Positions 21,454-34,585 of a stretch of 64,000 bases of DNA are shown piece by piece (positions within the stretch are counted from its first letter, which is position 1; each line of letters starts with the position of its first letter). The notes under the pieces were generated by a model. The model was given only the letters and a program-made list of their open reading frames with translations. It was not told the DNA's origin and made no database searches. The translations under genes were made by a program, and so were the position numbers. Source of the DNA: Polytrichum commune (Eukaryota; Streptophyta; Polytrichopsida; Polytrichales; Polytrichaceae); NCBI GenBank assembly GCA_950295325.1, contig OX485804.1:24676001-24740000 (forward strand), read 5' to 3'.

Positions 21454-24400
21454 TTAGCAATTCCCGTTTGCACTAGTAATGTCGGTGGAGTTCTCAAGAA
21501 GAAATCCATGGCACCAGTTCCTGTGACCTCGGGCTCGTTCCTCCAACATGTCCTCTACTTCTTGAAACGACAAACCTTTTGTTTCGGGTACAAAATATAT
21601 GACGAAAAGCAGCGCGAGAACGGATATGCACCCAAAGAGCAAGAACGTCATCGAGGTGCCAATGCCTTTGACAAGAGAGAGGAAGGACTCGGATATGATA
21701 AGGTTGGCGACCCAGTTGGCCGTCGCAGCGATCCCACCGCACAACCCCCGGTATTTTAAAGGGTAAATCTCAGAGTTGACGGCCCACGGGACCGGACCCA
21801 TTCCTGGAGAGAACGCCATAATGTACATAGCAAGGCCCAGAATTGCAAGCCATCCATAATGGCTTGGGCACCCTTTCGTGAACCAAGATGTGTCGCCACA
21901 AATGCTGTTCATTGTTGCGTTGGATATTAGACATGCTCCAGGTAGATTCTGGTCACAGGCCAATGCACAACATGTGAGAGAGAGACTCTCTAAGGTACAT
22001 GGGTCTTGACTGATTACTTTTTCCAATGACTAGCTTGCTTCTCCTAGGATATGAAACACGGGATTAGGATGAGATGGTTAGCAAATTCAAATTGAGGCTG
22101 TACCTACTTCCCTCATAATTTTTGGAGCTCATATGAATATTTTATTCATTCTTAAAGTGAAGATTCTTGTGCTCATTAAATGGTTATGTAGGTCCCCCCA
22201 ACTATGTCCACTGATGAATCTAGGATGGTTATCTTATTTTGAGCATGTAGTTCAATTTCTTTTGAGCAAATATATTCTTGGTATATGTTCTTGAAGCCAC
22301 ACCTAACCACATACGACTCAAATATCCCAGGTACGCAACTCCCATATTAATGATGAGGGGTGGCAACATTGAAACAACCTAGAAAATCTTCCCTGAAATG
22401 AAAACTAATATATGTAGAGAAATAAAGTTATGTGGGATGAGTAGATTGGAGTGAAAAGGCCTTGCCTGGTTTCCCTTGGCAGCACAGAATCCACATCCAG
22501 GTTTTGCTTGTATGCAACTATTGCAGTCCCCTGCTTGCAACAGGGATGGATTCGGGCACGCCAGGTGGGTGAATTCGCTGCTCACATTGAAATTAATAGC
22601 TGGAGAGTCATGGGAGGTGAGGTGAAACGCTGCAGTTAGAACAGCAAGAGCAACAATTACCCCGCTCAAACTGAACATCAGAAGACGTCGTCTCCCACAC
22701 CGATCTATCAACACCATACCTGCAGAAAGAAGCACAAACGATGGCATTGAGTAAGGTATGTGGGTATTTTTCCTTTTCTTTTTTCTTTTTCCTGTTTTTG
22801 AGACAAACGCAACAAAATTGATTTCATTGCCCAAAAAGAAACAAGGCCATTGGGACCCATTAAAAGAGAGCAAGGAAATTGTCTTGGGTGCACCCAATGG
22901 AACCACCAAACCCTAAGAAGGCTGAACAATCTAGCCTTGGTTGGACAAAACCAAGCCAACATTACTAGATGCCCAATTGTTCCACATGATTTTAGAATTC
23001 GACATGTGGTAGAGGAGGTTGTTGCCGCCCCAAGTAGTGTTGAACTTAGCAAGGACATCATCATGAAGAGTCTCCTTCGTTGAGTTTGTGATAGCTTTTT
23101 CCCCATGCAATTCTAGCATAGTCAAGTAAACCTTGCCAAATTGTTCGCTATACCTTGCTAGCGTGGACCATCTAGTGTTGTTGAAGGTAAGGCAAGATCA
23201 TTCCCTCAATCTGAGTGGTCCACAATGTAATGCCTCCAAGGAGGAGCCAAATTCTAGAGTACTTACATAAAGAGGCTGAGATCTTTTGGCCAAAAAGTCC
23301 CATGATACAATCCACCCTCTATAAATGTTAGGCTCTGGAGTAAAATTTTCCTAACATTTATGGTGAGTTGACATTGTAAGAGTTATAAAGGGAGCTTTTT
23401 GAATGCTTAACAAATATAAATTCATTACAATTATGGAGGGAGAGTTTTGCAAAATTCTCATATATAAAATATGTGTATCAAATCAATCTTTTATTTTTAT
23501 GAAACAAAATAAGAATCAATATAGTTCAGATGAATAATTTGATCACAAAAGTCAAATTTGGTGGCTTTTGCCACTTTGAAAGGTTGTGAGTCAATGTAAT
23601 GGATGTCATCACACAATATTGGATGTATTTTGTAGGTTAACATTTATAAGTGACAAATTCACAAAGAGGGGAGTAAATTATTGTTAACATTTAACATAGT
23701 TAACATTCTAGTTAGCAATATGAGGGGAGTACGATTTTGCTAACAAATATAATGAGCTAACGTTTATAAGTGTAACATTTATCAAGGGTGGACTGTACCA
23801 GAGGAAAACTCTCAAAGAGTAAGGTATGTGGGCCTCATGTTGTCACTATTCTTAACCAGACACCTGTATTTTAGTGATAATGAGACAAGGCTAGTAGTTA
23901 AGACACGTGTAACAATGAGATTGGACCATGTGCTCCAAATTTAGACACCATTCTAGGTTCAATTGTTTACACATTTAGGGGGGCCTACATGACCACTTAA
24001 AGAGAAATAAAATCTCCACTTTCACCTCCTATATCTGTTGTATCTAAACTCTAGCGATTCTTGATACTTGAGATGACAATCTTTGTGATGTGCATTTGCT
24101 GAATGGATGGGACGCTTCCCAATCCATTCCAACGAGGAAAAATAAATAAAAATGGGTCTGTAGAGTTGGAAGTGCCCGCAATAGGGCTGCATACCTTACT
24201 GCATCTGTTGTTGGTACTCCTACAGAGCACAAGTCCAACACACACACTTACATGTCCCACAAGCTCTCAGACTCAGGTGGTGTTTTTGTTTCAAGATTTC
24301 AGCACCGGGCTTGGTTTGAAACCTTATACTTATATGAAAATGTTTCTGTACACATTTCCATATAAGTATAGCCAAGTTTCCTCTGACTTTCAAAGAAATC

Positions 24401-25720
24401 TTTGGGAAAATTAAATTTGGGCCCGTCGCAATGCACTCGTCCCTAAAATTAGAAGCCCTGGATCCTTGAAGGCTCGATCAACTCCCAGTAATTGGGGGCT
24501 TATTCAATCATGTTTAGGATTGTTACCTTACTCGAGGGTTGTTTGCTTCGGCGGGTGCACCCATGAGAGCTCTCCTCACTCTCTTTTTCGGGTCTCCATG
24601 GCCCAGTATGTTCTTTGGCAATGAAATATGTCTTGTTTTGTTTGTCTACCAGAAAAGAAAAAGAAAAACAACAACAGTTATGGTAGTTAAGAGATTAGAG
24701 GGGTGACTTAAGAGTTACCAACTATGGTTCCCAGAGCGTTCAATCCAGATGTGATGAGCGAGAGAAGCAATGCTGTTTGGTGTGATGCAAATCCTGCTAG
24801 TTCCACAATGGAAGGGCTGTAATACATCACTGTATTAATTCCCACAAGCTGCTGGAATATCTGCAAAAAGGAAAGTCACAAGATTAAGTTAGGATGTCCA
24901 CATCACCAGTCTCGATGATGTGGCGTCTTTCTAGTGGCTATGAAGAGGATAGGTATAACCCCCCTAAAGCCGCCCAAAATGTTATAAAAATCTTCATTTC
25001 TTGCTTGAATTCTCCTCACACTGGTTAAGGTAGACTGTGCTAAAACCAACACCCCACCTTACAAACATGCACTTTAAGTACATATTGACTTTGAGAATGT
25101 CCATCACCTTAACATCAGGCTCCCGTGTTGGTTTTGGATCACCTACCAATAGAACTTTTAATAATCACAAAACTTCAAGGCACACCGATATGTGCAATTA
25201 GGTTGCCCCAGGCTAATTTATTGACAGTCCACACTATTTTGAATATTCATCACCACAGTAACTAAACACAATATTTTATTTATTTATTTTTAATACCATG
25301 GGTGCTATATGGATGAATAAACAAAGCTATGAAAAAAAAAATTGTGGTTGGGTTTGACCCAACGTAGTTTGCATCCCTAAGGAGGCAACCTAATCACACA
25401 TATCAGTCACGTAGTTTTTTGAAATCACATTGCATGAGTTTATGGAAGCTGTCCAACCTGGAGACCGACACCTGCAGTGAGTGCCAACCGTGTTGGTTTG
25501 TATGAGAATAACTTCAGCATTGCTCTTAAAGTTGACTCAGACTGTGCTTCCATGTCAGTGTGAACGGCCACTTCCAGCTCTTGGACCTCTTGGTGCAGTA
25601 CAGAGGATGGATAAATCTGTTCCAACACTTTAACGGCCTCGGCACGTCTTCCCTGGTCACAGTTAATGTAGAAGAAAGTCATTGATGAAACTGATAACAG
25701 CCCTGACATCAGAAATGTTC

Positions 25721-25775
<55 letters not shown>

Positions 25776-28675
25776 CTCAAGGTTGAAATCATTCAAGACA
25801 AAAAAGATACCCCTTGTGGAATCAAAACTACACTAAATTGTCCTACTAAATGGTCCTATTGGTGTGGGTGAGAAATTAGCGTGGAAGTATTCAACGTGGG
25901 CCAACTCCCATTTCTAGTTGGGGTGGAAATAACATGGGTCCTGGAAGTCATCCCCCTCAGTCTTCCTTGGGACTTCCGACCAACACCTTAAATAGAATTA
26001 AAATAGTCACCTGTACATCAAAAGTAGGATATTATGAAATTTTCACCCACATCGATTTCCTAGAAAGCAGTTAGTGTCGCTGCCCACAGTAATTTCAAAC
26101 TAGAGATTCGGCGTGGGTTGAAAATGAATGCGGGCTCTAGAGAGCTACTGTGGCCTACAGAAATAGGACTGTTCAGTGGACTGAATTTTCTTCTTTGGAA
26201 GGACACCATGCATGATCAATGGATATGAGACAAGTAAGGACATCAAAGGAGGACAGAGGATTATGTGGAAGTTTCAACCTGTCGAAAAAGCCAGCGAGGG
26301 GATTCAGGTAGAAACAGCATGAGAATTCCCTGTATTACTGCTGGAATCCCTGCTACGCCCAACATCCAGCGCCATGTTCCTGGTACCTGTTATCATGCAT
26401 GAAAAACATACTTACAAGTAAACCATCAGACTGGTCAGTCAAAAAAATTGTAACAGCCAAATTTTAATCACCCTCTGGTCTTAAGATGTGAGCAATTGAT
26501 GAGGAAAGCTGATCAAAATGCAAGTGACCAGGATTGTAGCTAATGATTCTCTGAACATCGATTCACCTCAAGACTCATTTGATCGACTAAGTTACATCTT
26601 ACCTCTGTAGCCTATGTGAAGGCTAAGGTTGATCAGGTACGCAACAAACTAATGTAGACGCATTCATCATTCAGAGAAAACCATGATCAAATCTTTCAGG
26701 TATAGATAGGCGGTAGGCATTGATTCATTCATGTGGATATAGTTCTAATGTGACTGAATAAATGTGGAATGAACGCTGGAAGAATTCATGTGGGCAATGT
26801 GTTTGACTTATCTTACCTGTGTGAAGGCAAGGTTGATGAGGTAGGCAAAAAACTGTCCACCAGTAATGAATAGCACATTGAGAGTGACCAGGGCTCCCCT
26901 AATCTTGGCAGGGGAAGCTTCGGCAATGTAGAGAGGAGCTGTCATGGAAGCTACACCCACCCCTAACCCCACAAGTATCCGGCCTGCAATGAGGAGAGCC
27001 ACGTTGGGAGCAGCCGCCATGAACACAGCCCCAATTGCAAACACAGCATCTGCAGCTAAAATGGCCGGTTTCCTTCCAAACCGGTCATTTATGCGTCCCC
27101 CAAAGGCCGCTCCAATTATAGCCCCTGCTATCGCCATGCTCACTATGGTTTCCTGCCCATTGTCATGTCATCAAAACTTATTCAGTTACTCTCATTTCAA
27201 ACGTCAAGTCAAACATTCAATTGGGCAGGAGATTTCTTTTCAGAACCCATTGTAACTAAAACCCAAACGGGTCAGCGCCTTCAAGAACTGGGTTTGTTTG
27301 CTGTTTTCCAATTGAATGGCGACTTTCCATTGACAGACAAAATTACACTCACAAAACACCTCAGTGACCCCAACCGGGGCCTGGGAGATGGGCAAGGGGA
27401 TTGAGATTAGAACCTGGTTTGGAGCTGGGAAAACATCATCACTTTTAAGCATAAGCATTGATTTGGATCTGCATTTGTGTTATGAGCATTTTCGAGACTA
27501 TAAATTCTAAGAATTATTTTCAATCTCCTTAGAATCGACAACAAATAACTGGGGTCAGGCTGGATGGTGACAGACCAATGGCTTTGGATTAACCGCTTCC
27601 AGTTAGTTTCTAAAAACATTGACATTTAGAGGTGTATGCCTTTTCTAAATTAGACAGGATTGGTATCAATGGATCTTCTCTTTCCAAGCATGCTGCTCCT
27701 CCTTGTGAGATAGCTAGTCACAAGCATAAGAAAAGGATTTAGATGTAACTGTTCCAAGGGGAATATCTAGTTGAATTAAGTTTGCACATGCCAAGGAAAT
27801 AGAGAAGCGTACCTGAAGAATTGTGCTGTTGTCCACAACTTTAAAGTCATCACGAATGTACAGCAAGGCGCCAGATATCACACCTACACCACCACCACGG
27901 CCAACACAGGAAATTAAACCTCGAGTATTGACGTGTTAATGAATTCCTGTAAGATCGGAAACAAGATGCGCAATGCCTGCATCAGGCCAATTTGGCAAGT
28001 CTATTGCAACATTTGTGCCTAATTCCTTTACAGCTAGTTAGCAACCCGAGGTGGCAACTCTCCCTTTTAGAACAGTTATAATTAAATATCTGCATTGATG
28101 ATTTTTTCTTTCACAAATTGGGGAAACATGCTTGGAAAGAGGGCATTAAGAGATAGATATCCATTGATACGATTTGAGTCTGGATTAAAAAAGGTTTTCA
28201 TTTTCATATGTCATTTTTAGAACTAATTGGAAGCAGTATTTTAAAACAGGGATCACCATCCATCCAGACCCCTTGAGGCGTTGAATTTCACTTCGAAGAA
28301 AATTCATAAAATCACTTAGAATTCATAGTCTTAGAGATGCTTATAATGGGAAAGTAGCTCTCAAATTCGAATGCTTATGCTTAGAAATGGTTTAGCAGCT
28401 CCAAACTGCGTTCCAGAGATAATTGCCACCTGGTGTTAGTAATGAGTCTAGTGTATGTAGACATGCATAATTATACCTGTGTCGTAGCCAAAGAGAAGAC
28501 CACCGATGCCAGCTGAGAATGTCAATTTCATGATGTAGAAATTCAGACTTGAGCGAGAAGATAATGAGGTGGGGCTTTGGAAATCCAAATTTTTCTCCGA
28601 CCCCTCTGTCGGCTCTGCCACACTCTTCATGCTGGAGTGCGCTGGTTTCTCAGCCGGCATTGTTTCAGACTCCAT
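21454..28675 (-). CDS. INT: Inositol transporter, INT2/INT4 type (major facilitator superfamily), 599 aa, 8 exons
   Basis: Exons in transcript order: 28477-28675, 27813-27883, 26817-27152, 26279-26386, 25458-25652, 24719-24860, 22466-22719, 21454-21948. All joins keep frame. The protein shows sugar-porter hallmarks: [10 protein letters not shown] (58-67), [11 protein letters not shown] (108-118), PESPRWL (229-235), [14 protein letters not shown] (306-319), [11 protein letters not shown] (488-498) and PETKG (556-560), consistent with 12 membrane helices. Between helices 9 and 10 lies a long extracellular loop (about 383-465) with eight cysteines including CNSC and CGFC. This PSI-like loop is typical of INT2/INT3/INT4 and separates them from vacuolar INT1. 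The family imports myo-inositol by H+ symport at the plasma membrane. Length fits the family (about 580 aa), with a longer N-terminal tail of about 50 residues. The intron after exon 7 uses a GC donor. I cannot tell INT2 from INT4 orthology. Confidence 0.92.
23820..24065. repeat. Dispersed repeat copy inside transporter intron 6
   Basis: The text from AAGGTATGTGGGCC to about 24065 is a diverged copy of a family also seen at 10790-10990 and 36905-37090 (shared CAATGAGATTGGACCATGTG-like and AGAGAAATAAAATCTCC-like blocks). The left end resembles the TIR of the MITE at 29297. It lies entirely within the intron between 22720 and 24718, about 2 kb long, and explains part of that intron's length. 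Confidence 0.5.
25720..25771. repeat. (TA)n(GA)n microsatellite in transporter intron 4
   Basis: A run of TA dinucleotides passes directly into a long run of GA dinucleotides. It lies in the intron just upstream of exon 5 in transcript sense, where it reads as a (TC)n(TA)n tract starting about 68 bases from the splice acceptor. Confidence 0.9.
26598..26650 (-). repeat. Degenerate duplicate of the transporter exon 3 end within intron 3
   Basis: On the minus strand this segment reads like the last 35-40 bases of exon 3 ([11 protein letters not shown]|), with the shared TACCTSATCAACCTT core, and then a GGTAAG-like donor. The real exon end lies at 26817-26855. The copy has a 1-base insertion and several substitutions and lies about 160 bases past the true donor, so it is a non-functional exon echo or a potential cryptic donor. 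Confidence 0.6.
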
Positions 28676-28689
28676 TTCAGTGCACTTAA

Positions 28690-29770
28690 CACTTCACCTG
28701 CTGAATTGAGCAGATCAAAATAATAAACAAGTTTTTGATCAAATGATGGTGATGTTGTGAGGGGAAATTAGTACCCTACATAGCTCTACTCTTGCAGAAT
28801 CTGCACACATAAAGGACCACTGTTGCGGTAATTTTGGGCCATCCAGAGAGAGAAGTTATGATTCAATCAGCCGTTTCTGCTTGAAAAGTACTACTACCCT
28901 TCAACTCATCTCAGAGGGATGGAACCAGCCAACTGAAACCTGTAAGCTTGACAGCCCCTACAATAAACATGCTATACCATATCCTCACCAAAAGCTAAAT
29001 GGAAGTTGCAATGAAGTTGCAAAATCACAAACTTGTGTCAGATAAGAAATACAATTTTGAGTGATGATGTTGCGAGGGAAATCAAACCCTACTAATTACT
29101 CTTGCACATCTGAATTTGTACAGATACTGGGACACCTCTCTGATGTGGATGCTGCGAAAATGTGGTAATTTTGGGGCATCCCAGAAAGCAAACTTATGAT
29201 ACAACCATTGCTTGAAGGTACTACCTACTACCCTTCAACTTATCTCATCGGGACGAGACCAGCCAATTGAGAGCTTGCTTACTACTTTAACTCTTAAGGT
29301 ATGTGGGTGTTATTCTGTTCGTTTTTCATGTTCTCCAACTTCTACCAATTAGATTTACACACAACGAAAATTGTGTTGCATTAGCAAATCTTCAATGAAG
29401 CATCAGCAAAAAAACGGATCAAAAATTGCACTTCCCCCAATTTAGTTACAGGTATTGGAGATGGATGTTTGTTGATTCTTCACCCGAGTACATAGGTCCT
29501 CCCAATTGTGTTCAATATTGAGTGTGGAATAGTTTATAAAATTTGAAGACGTAGTCCAATCTCTTTTAAACAACGTATGTGTTTATGGTGTTTGTTCTTT
29601 GATCCTCACCTACCCACACACTAATCAAATATAGGTTTCCAATTAAGAAAAGTAAACGAATAATAACACCCGCATACCTCACCAGTGAACATGATATACT
29701 ATACCTTCAGCAAAAGGGGACCAAAAGCTACATGAAAGTTGTATTAAAGCTGCAAAGCGCAGACGTTGGT
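28690..29770 (-). promoter_or_regulatory. Transporter upstream region, tandemly duplicated and hit by a MITE
   Basis: Two units of about 330 bp lie directly upstream of the transporter start: about 28720-29040, and 29041-29296 continuing at about 29685-29770. Shared landmarks are GGTAATTTTGGG, ACCCTTCAACTYATCTC and CCAAAAGCTA. The second unit is interrupted by the MITE at 29297-29679. Being immediately 5' of the start codon, this is the probable promoter and 5' leader. No core promoter element can be assigned with confidence. Confidence 0.6.
29297..29679. mobile_element. MITE, 383 bp, in the transporter upstream region
   Basis: The terminal inverted repeat AGGTATGTGGGTGTTATT is matched by AATAACACCCGCATACCT (one mismatch). 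Its interior matches parts of the dispersed repeat at 2905-3990. It interrupts the second unit of the duplicated upstream region, which continues at about 29685, so the insertion followed the duplication. I do not see a clean target duplication. Confidence 0.65.
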
Positions 29771-32568
29771 TGCAAGCCCTGAGTACTCCAAAAAACTATC
29801 AGGTTGTCAATCTCCACATTATCTTTCCTCTAAAAGATAATGCATGACCATGACTGTAAGGAGTTTGGGAGTTTCATGAGTTCTTGGACTCCTATCCTTC
29901 ATTCAACAATTGCATTCAATTCCGGGGACACCTGACTTGGGCCTTACAAAAATTCATACAGATCATCAGCATCATCAAGACTGACTTCGCGTAGAAAACC
30001 TAGTTGTGTTTTCATCAAGAATGCCAGGGGGGCGAGCCTTTGTTAATTAGCTGGAAATCCGCACATGCATAATTGTTCGGGGAGCTGGCACAGAAACAAA
30101 GAAAGACTAGTAGTGGGTAGTTTGTATATCAATTTTTTTTGAGAAATTAGAAAGGGCTTGCCTGAGCCTAACCTGAACATTTGCTCGGCTCCACCAGCAA
30201 CTAATCGACGGTTGCGAAGAACTCCCTGCTTAAAAATTCCTCCTTGGGGCTTCCTTCCGAGCTGTGGTGCATTCGGGAAATTGAATTAATCTTCAACAGC
30301 ACCACACAAAAAATTAGAAAGTCCCTTAGAAAACCTCCTGTAAAACCCCCTGTACAAACTTTCGTCTTAACAAGTTGAATTAAGAAGAAGACTAGCTGCT
30401 ACAGCGCCCTATATAAAGATTCAAACAGCCTACTAATTCATGGCTACAAAAACAGTTGTGGCTGCAGGCTCTTTCGATGCATTCCGCTTTTAATTCAATG
30501 CTCAGCAACAAACATTGACAGCCTGCTTCAGGACTGCTTAAACCCCCCTCTTACTTAATCTTCTTCCTGCCTAAATTTGTAATTTTGTGGTTCAGAGGAT
30601 GGAATTAAATCTCCAGCAACACCATCCAAACATTTACAACCATGTCCAGGACGGGAAAGAGGGAGGGAGTAATAATGAAGGACCATACACACACAATTAG
30701 CAGAATTAGGTCCTATAAATTCACTAACCCCCCGGAAATCTTTCATCTACAAAGGAAAGACATGGTATTTGCACATCGTTTGGTAGACTTGCACACTTGT
30801 AATAAACTACAGCACCCTATATTGAGATTGCAGCGTAATTCATCTTGGAATAAAAATTGGGAGATTCCTGCTCCTTACCCACAGCACCCTAAAACAGCAG
30901 AATCACTGCACACAACACCCACAAACTTGAAGGCACCAGATTACACTCCATGCAACAGCTGCAACTACATAGAATATGCATCGAGACCAAACTAATAACC
31001 CAACGAAGAAGTTGGAGGAGCAAAGTCCACAAAGACATATATATTGAACAAAGGTGCACCATGAGTACCTACATATAACATATATAATTATATAAAACAG
31101 ACATATTTCATAGCCCACAAGGCAAGGTGGGAGATTGGAATGTGCATGTGTGATGTTTGAAGAAAGCAAATGATGAGTGAATGAGCGATTTGTGGAGGTA
31201 CCAAAGTACCTTAAGATAAGTTATAACCTTTTGCTTGGACTTTCCTCCCTTTTTTTGTACTGCAAGGACCCTTGAGTTCCGTGTGGGAATTAGGAACGCT
31301 GTAGCTGGTACACTTACAGATGGACAGGAGTCAGGACTCGTCACCCAAGCAAGCAACCAAGCATGCACACAGAAGATTATGAGGTAAGATAAGCAAATGT
31401 AAGTATATTCTTATAACACAAACAAATTACATTGCATTTGATGATGATGCAGCAGCTTAGGCACTTAATTAGCCACCAGCAGCAATAAGTTATGCGTGCG
31501 GAAATTATTATAAGTGTCTCTGTCCATAGAGAAGAGACTACGTATCTGTGCATGAGTTCTTACGAAATAGTGTAACTTATGGTGACCTGCATGTGGTTAC
31601 GGTTGAAACTTGTGTAGCTTTATAGTGGACTGCGGGTGCGAAGATTTAAAATTAGAATTAACTTTATAGTGAACTGCACAATGCAAGGCCTCAACTCACA
31701 CACTACACAAGACATGTAATGTTTCAATACTAGACTTGTTGATTTTGTGCCATGTTTAGGGTTTATGATGGGTACATTTTTTGGCAGAGTCACTATGTGA
31801 CGAGCCAAGCACAAGTCATTTGTCTATTATATTATACATGGAGGGGCAGTATTTTTGTCTGCGACCAGAAGACAGTTCCGGCCATAGGAAAAAATACCAC
31901 CCTTTTTATGGTGACAAATACTTGAAAGTGGCAGTAACTTCCGGATTGGAAGTTCACATCCAACCAAAATAAATACAAAGGTCGTGTGAAACATTGACTC
32001 AATGTATATTCACATATGAGTTCCATGTGAAAGATTGAGTGGGATCCATCTTGGGATCTCCCGAGCACAATGGTGGGCCCCATTGAACCTGGCAAGCAAG
32101 CACGGCATGGAGTTAGAAACATCACAGAGCACATATAATAGGCATTGCCATGTCACACCTAGAATATAATTCAAAGGCTCAAAGGAGCCACTAGCCTTTC
32201 CATGGCAATTGCCACACATGCCTCAAAAACAAAATAAATAATAAATAATAATAAATAAATGAAAAGGAAATGTATCCAGGTATTGACATGAATGTTAGCC
32301 CGTTAACCTAATGCCACATGCCTCACAAGCAACTTCATGTGTCCACATGTTGCACCCTAACCACAAAGTGGGGTGTATGTAAGTTATTTGTAGTTGGGCA
32401 AATATGTTATAAGTATTTTTGGATTGATGGTCACTGAGCCGGTGTTTGACGCAGGCCATCACTAGTTTTTAATATACCCGTTCATAGATGGTAAGTTTGA
32501 AAAAGTTATAATGTCAAAAGTGTAGCTAAAAAATCTATAGTTATTGTCAATTTTTATTTTTACCAATA
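29771..32568. other. Non-genic stretch
   Basis: About 2.8 kb with no gene I can support. Short open frames (30642-30995, 31108-31368, 31832-32134) have no family match that I recognise. The minus-strand frame at 31108-31368 ends in a lysine-rich stretch followed by a GT and could be a lone first exon, but no continuation was found. Nothing else notable. Confidence 0.4.
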
Positions 32569-33209
32569 AGGTAGATGAGGCTAATTTGGTTAGTTTCCTT
32601 AATCGGACACCTATTGTTGGCTCCTAATTGGCAACACAGTCGATCTAATTCGGCGGGTGAATAATACATGGTGATTTAGCTGCCACCTTGATAATATTTC
32701 GGTTAGTCACCTTTAAAAGTCAAAGTACACCCACCATCCTCCATAATGAGGAAAGCTATTCACCGAGCTATGATACGCCTGATTTTTGTGCCCGAGGTGG
32801 ACAAATTAAGAGGCGGCATGTGGTTGTGAGGTGCCAACCAAATTGTATTGTGGGTATTCTATAATGAAAGAAAAAAATCGGCAACATTTCAACTTACATG
32901 TGACCACTTTAGAGGCATGACACAACCAATATCGACATTAAACTTGGTTATCATTGGCAAATGACCTATATAGAATTTGTTGATGATGTTGTCCACATAC
33001 ACAACATGGAACAATAAAAGAGTTCCCCTCTATAACACCACATTGGGAAGTAGAGAATCTTTGATTGCGGAGCCTAGATCAACACCTTTCTCAACTCCGA
33101 ATTCAACGATTTCAAATTCTTTGGTCCTAATTCACAATGGCTAATGCTTGAATCCATCAACCAGATGATTCCACAAAGTTGGAGGTGTCCACATTAGCCT
33201 CATCGACCT
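32569..33209. mobile_element. TIR MITE (AGGTAGATGAGG family), copy B
   Basis: The ends AGGTAGATGAGGCTAATTTGG (first 12 bases diagnostic) and, inverted, AGGTCGATGAGGCTAATGTG are flanked by TA on both sides (32567-32568 and 33210-33211). The interior aligns in reverse with copy A at 4099-4771 (shared blocks around CTACTTCCCAATGTGGTGTTATA in pieces and GGTGACTAACC). It is non-coding. The TA duplication suggests a Tc1/mariner-like origin. Confidence 0.7.
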
Positions 33210-34585
33210 TAGTATAGATTCTTCAAGTGTGTAGTATTCAAATGGGGCCACCACCCCTTCCTCCATAAATAGATTTGCAATAAAAAAAAGTTAGAGAGGG
33301 AGAGAACTACCTCACCATGTGCACACCTTTAAAGTGGAGAGGAAAACAAATCCACCATCATCTGAGTTGGACATGCAAGGGAGACATTGTTGCCCTACAA
33401 AAAGAACCCACCAACCCTAGTTTCAAAGAGGACAGGACTAGAGCAGGTGCAAGATATTTCATACAACAAGTTGTCCACCTTGCAAAAAATATTGGCAACA
33501 AGTATACAAACGAAAACAATACAAGGGGTTTAGAGACTCATAGCATGCCCGTACTAAGATCAACAACTAGCCCACAACATTGAGAGAGTTTCCATCTTGA
33601 CATGAGTTTTTGTCTTGCATGTAGTGAAAGTGAGTGGGCGAAATTGCAATACATAACATCCATTGAAGGTATTGTGAGTAGGACAAAAGAATCTTCTTGA
33701 TAGTAGTATATGTTGAAAAGAGATGAACTTTCCCTACCAAGAGGGACTTATTTCATGTCATATTTCATGTCACTTTGTCATCCATCCTCGAACATGATCA
33801 TTTCAATCTTTGGTGACGTTGTCTTAAACAACGTGGAACTGCCACTCATGTTTTAACCATTGAGTTTAGAAAGTTGTGGTCATGTTCAGTGGTCACTAGT
33901 GTAAAGAAGCCCTTGTTCTTGAATTATCTATAGATCATTATTTCTGTATTGTACAAATTTGTATTTTTGGGGTACTTCTCTGATAAACTCACAAGCTGCA
34001 GTATAAATACGGGTGCAGATATACCAAAATAGCTAGGTACTCTACTTATCATCCACTCTAAACAACTCAATGTCCATGTCCACTGGATGAAATCTCAAGA
34101 TCCAATGCACATATCTCAAGCTAGATCTTCCCATGATCAAAGTGTTATTACCAACCTTCAAAATCCATAGCCCCAAAGCCTAAATATGTACAAGGGAATC
34201 TCCTAAGGGGGTCCACTACAACAATATGGAGTCCTTGTTGTTCAAGATTTAACCCCTAGCTTTCTCAAGTAACCCAATTTGGGTTGACGGATGATCTCTT
34301 CCTTACTTCAACCCCACCTAACTCATTCATCCATAATCAAAATAAACATGAAGTGAACACAAACATCTATTCATAGACACATAAACCGTACAATTTGGAG
34401 ATGATTAGGGTTATTCATGCTCATTGTTTTCCCTTGAAACAGCTCATCTCTCATGTATAAATCTCAGATTACTCTCAAAACTTGTCCATGAAAAATCCAC
34501 AACCAACATTGAGTGAAACGCCCTCAAAACAACCCTTTCATAGACTTGGGAAGTTTGGGGGTTAAGTGTAAGTATATAGACTGTT
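33210..34585. other. Non-genic stretch 3' of the dioxygenase gene
   Basis: The only frame of note (33317-33583, 88 codons) has no recognisable domain. The part next to 34585 should contain the 3' UTR of the dioxygenase gene. No transposable element with defined ends was seen. Confidence 0.4.

Noticed and set aside
31108-31368. Minus-strand frame resembling the first exon of a plastid-targeted protein (ends in a Lys/Gly-rich stretch before a GT)
   Set aside because: No continuing exon was found within 1.5 kb downstream and the family is not recognisable; not enough support for a gene.
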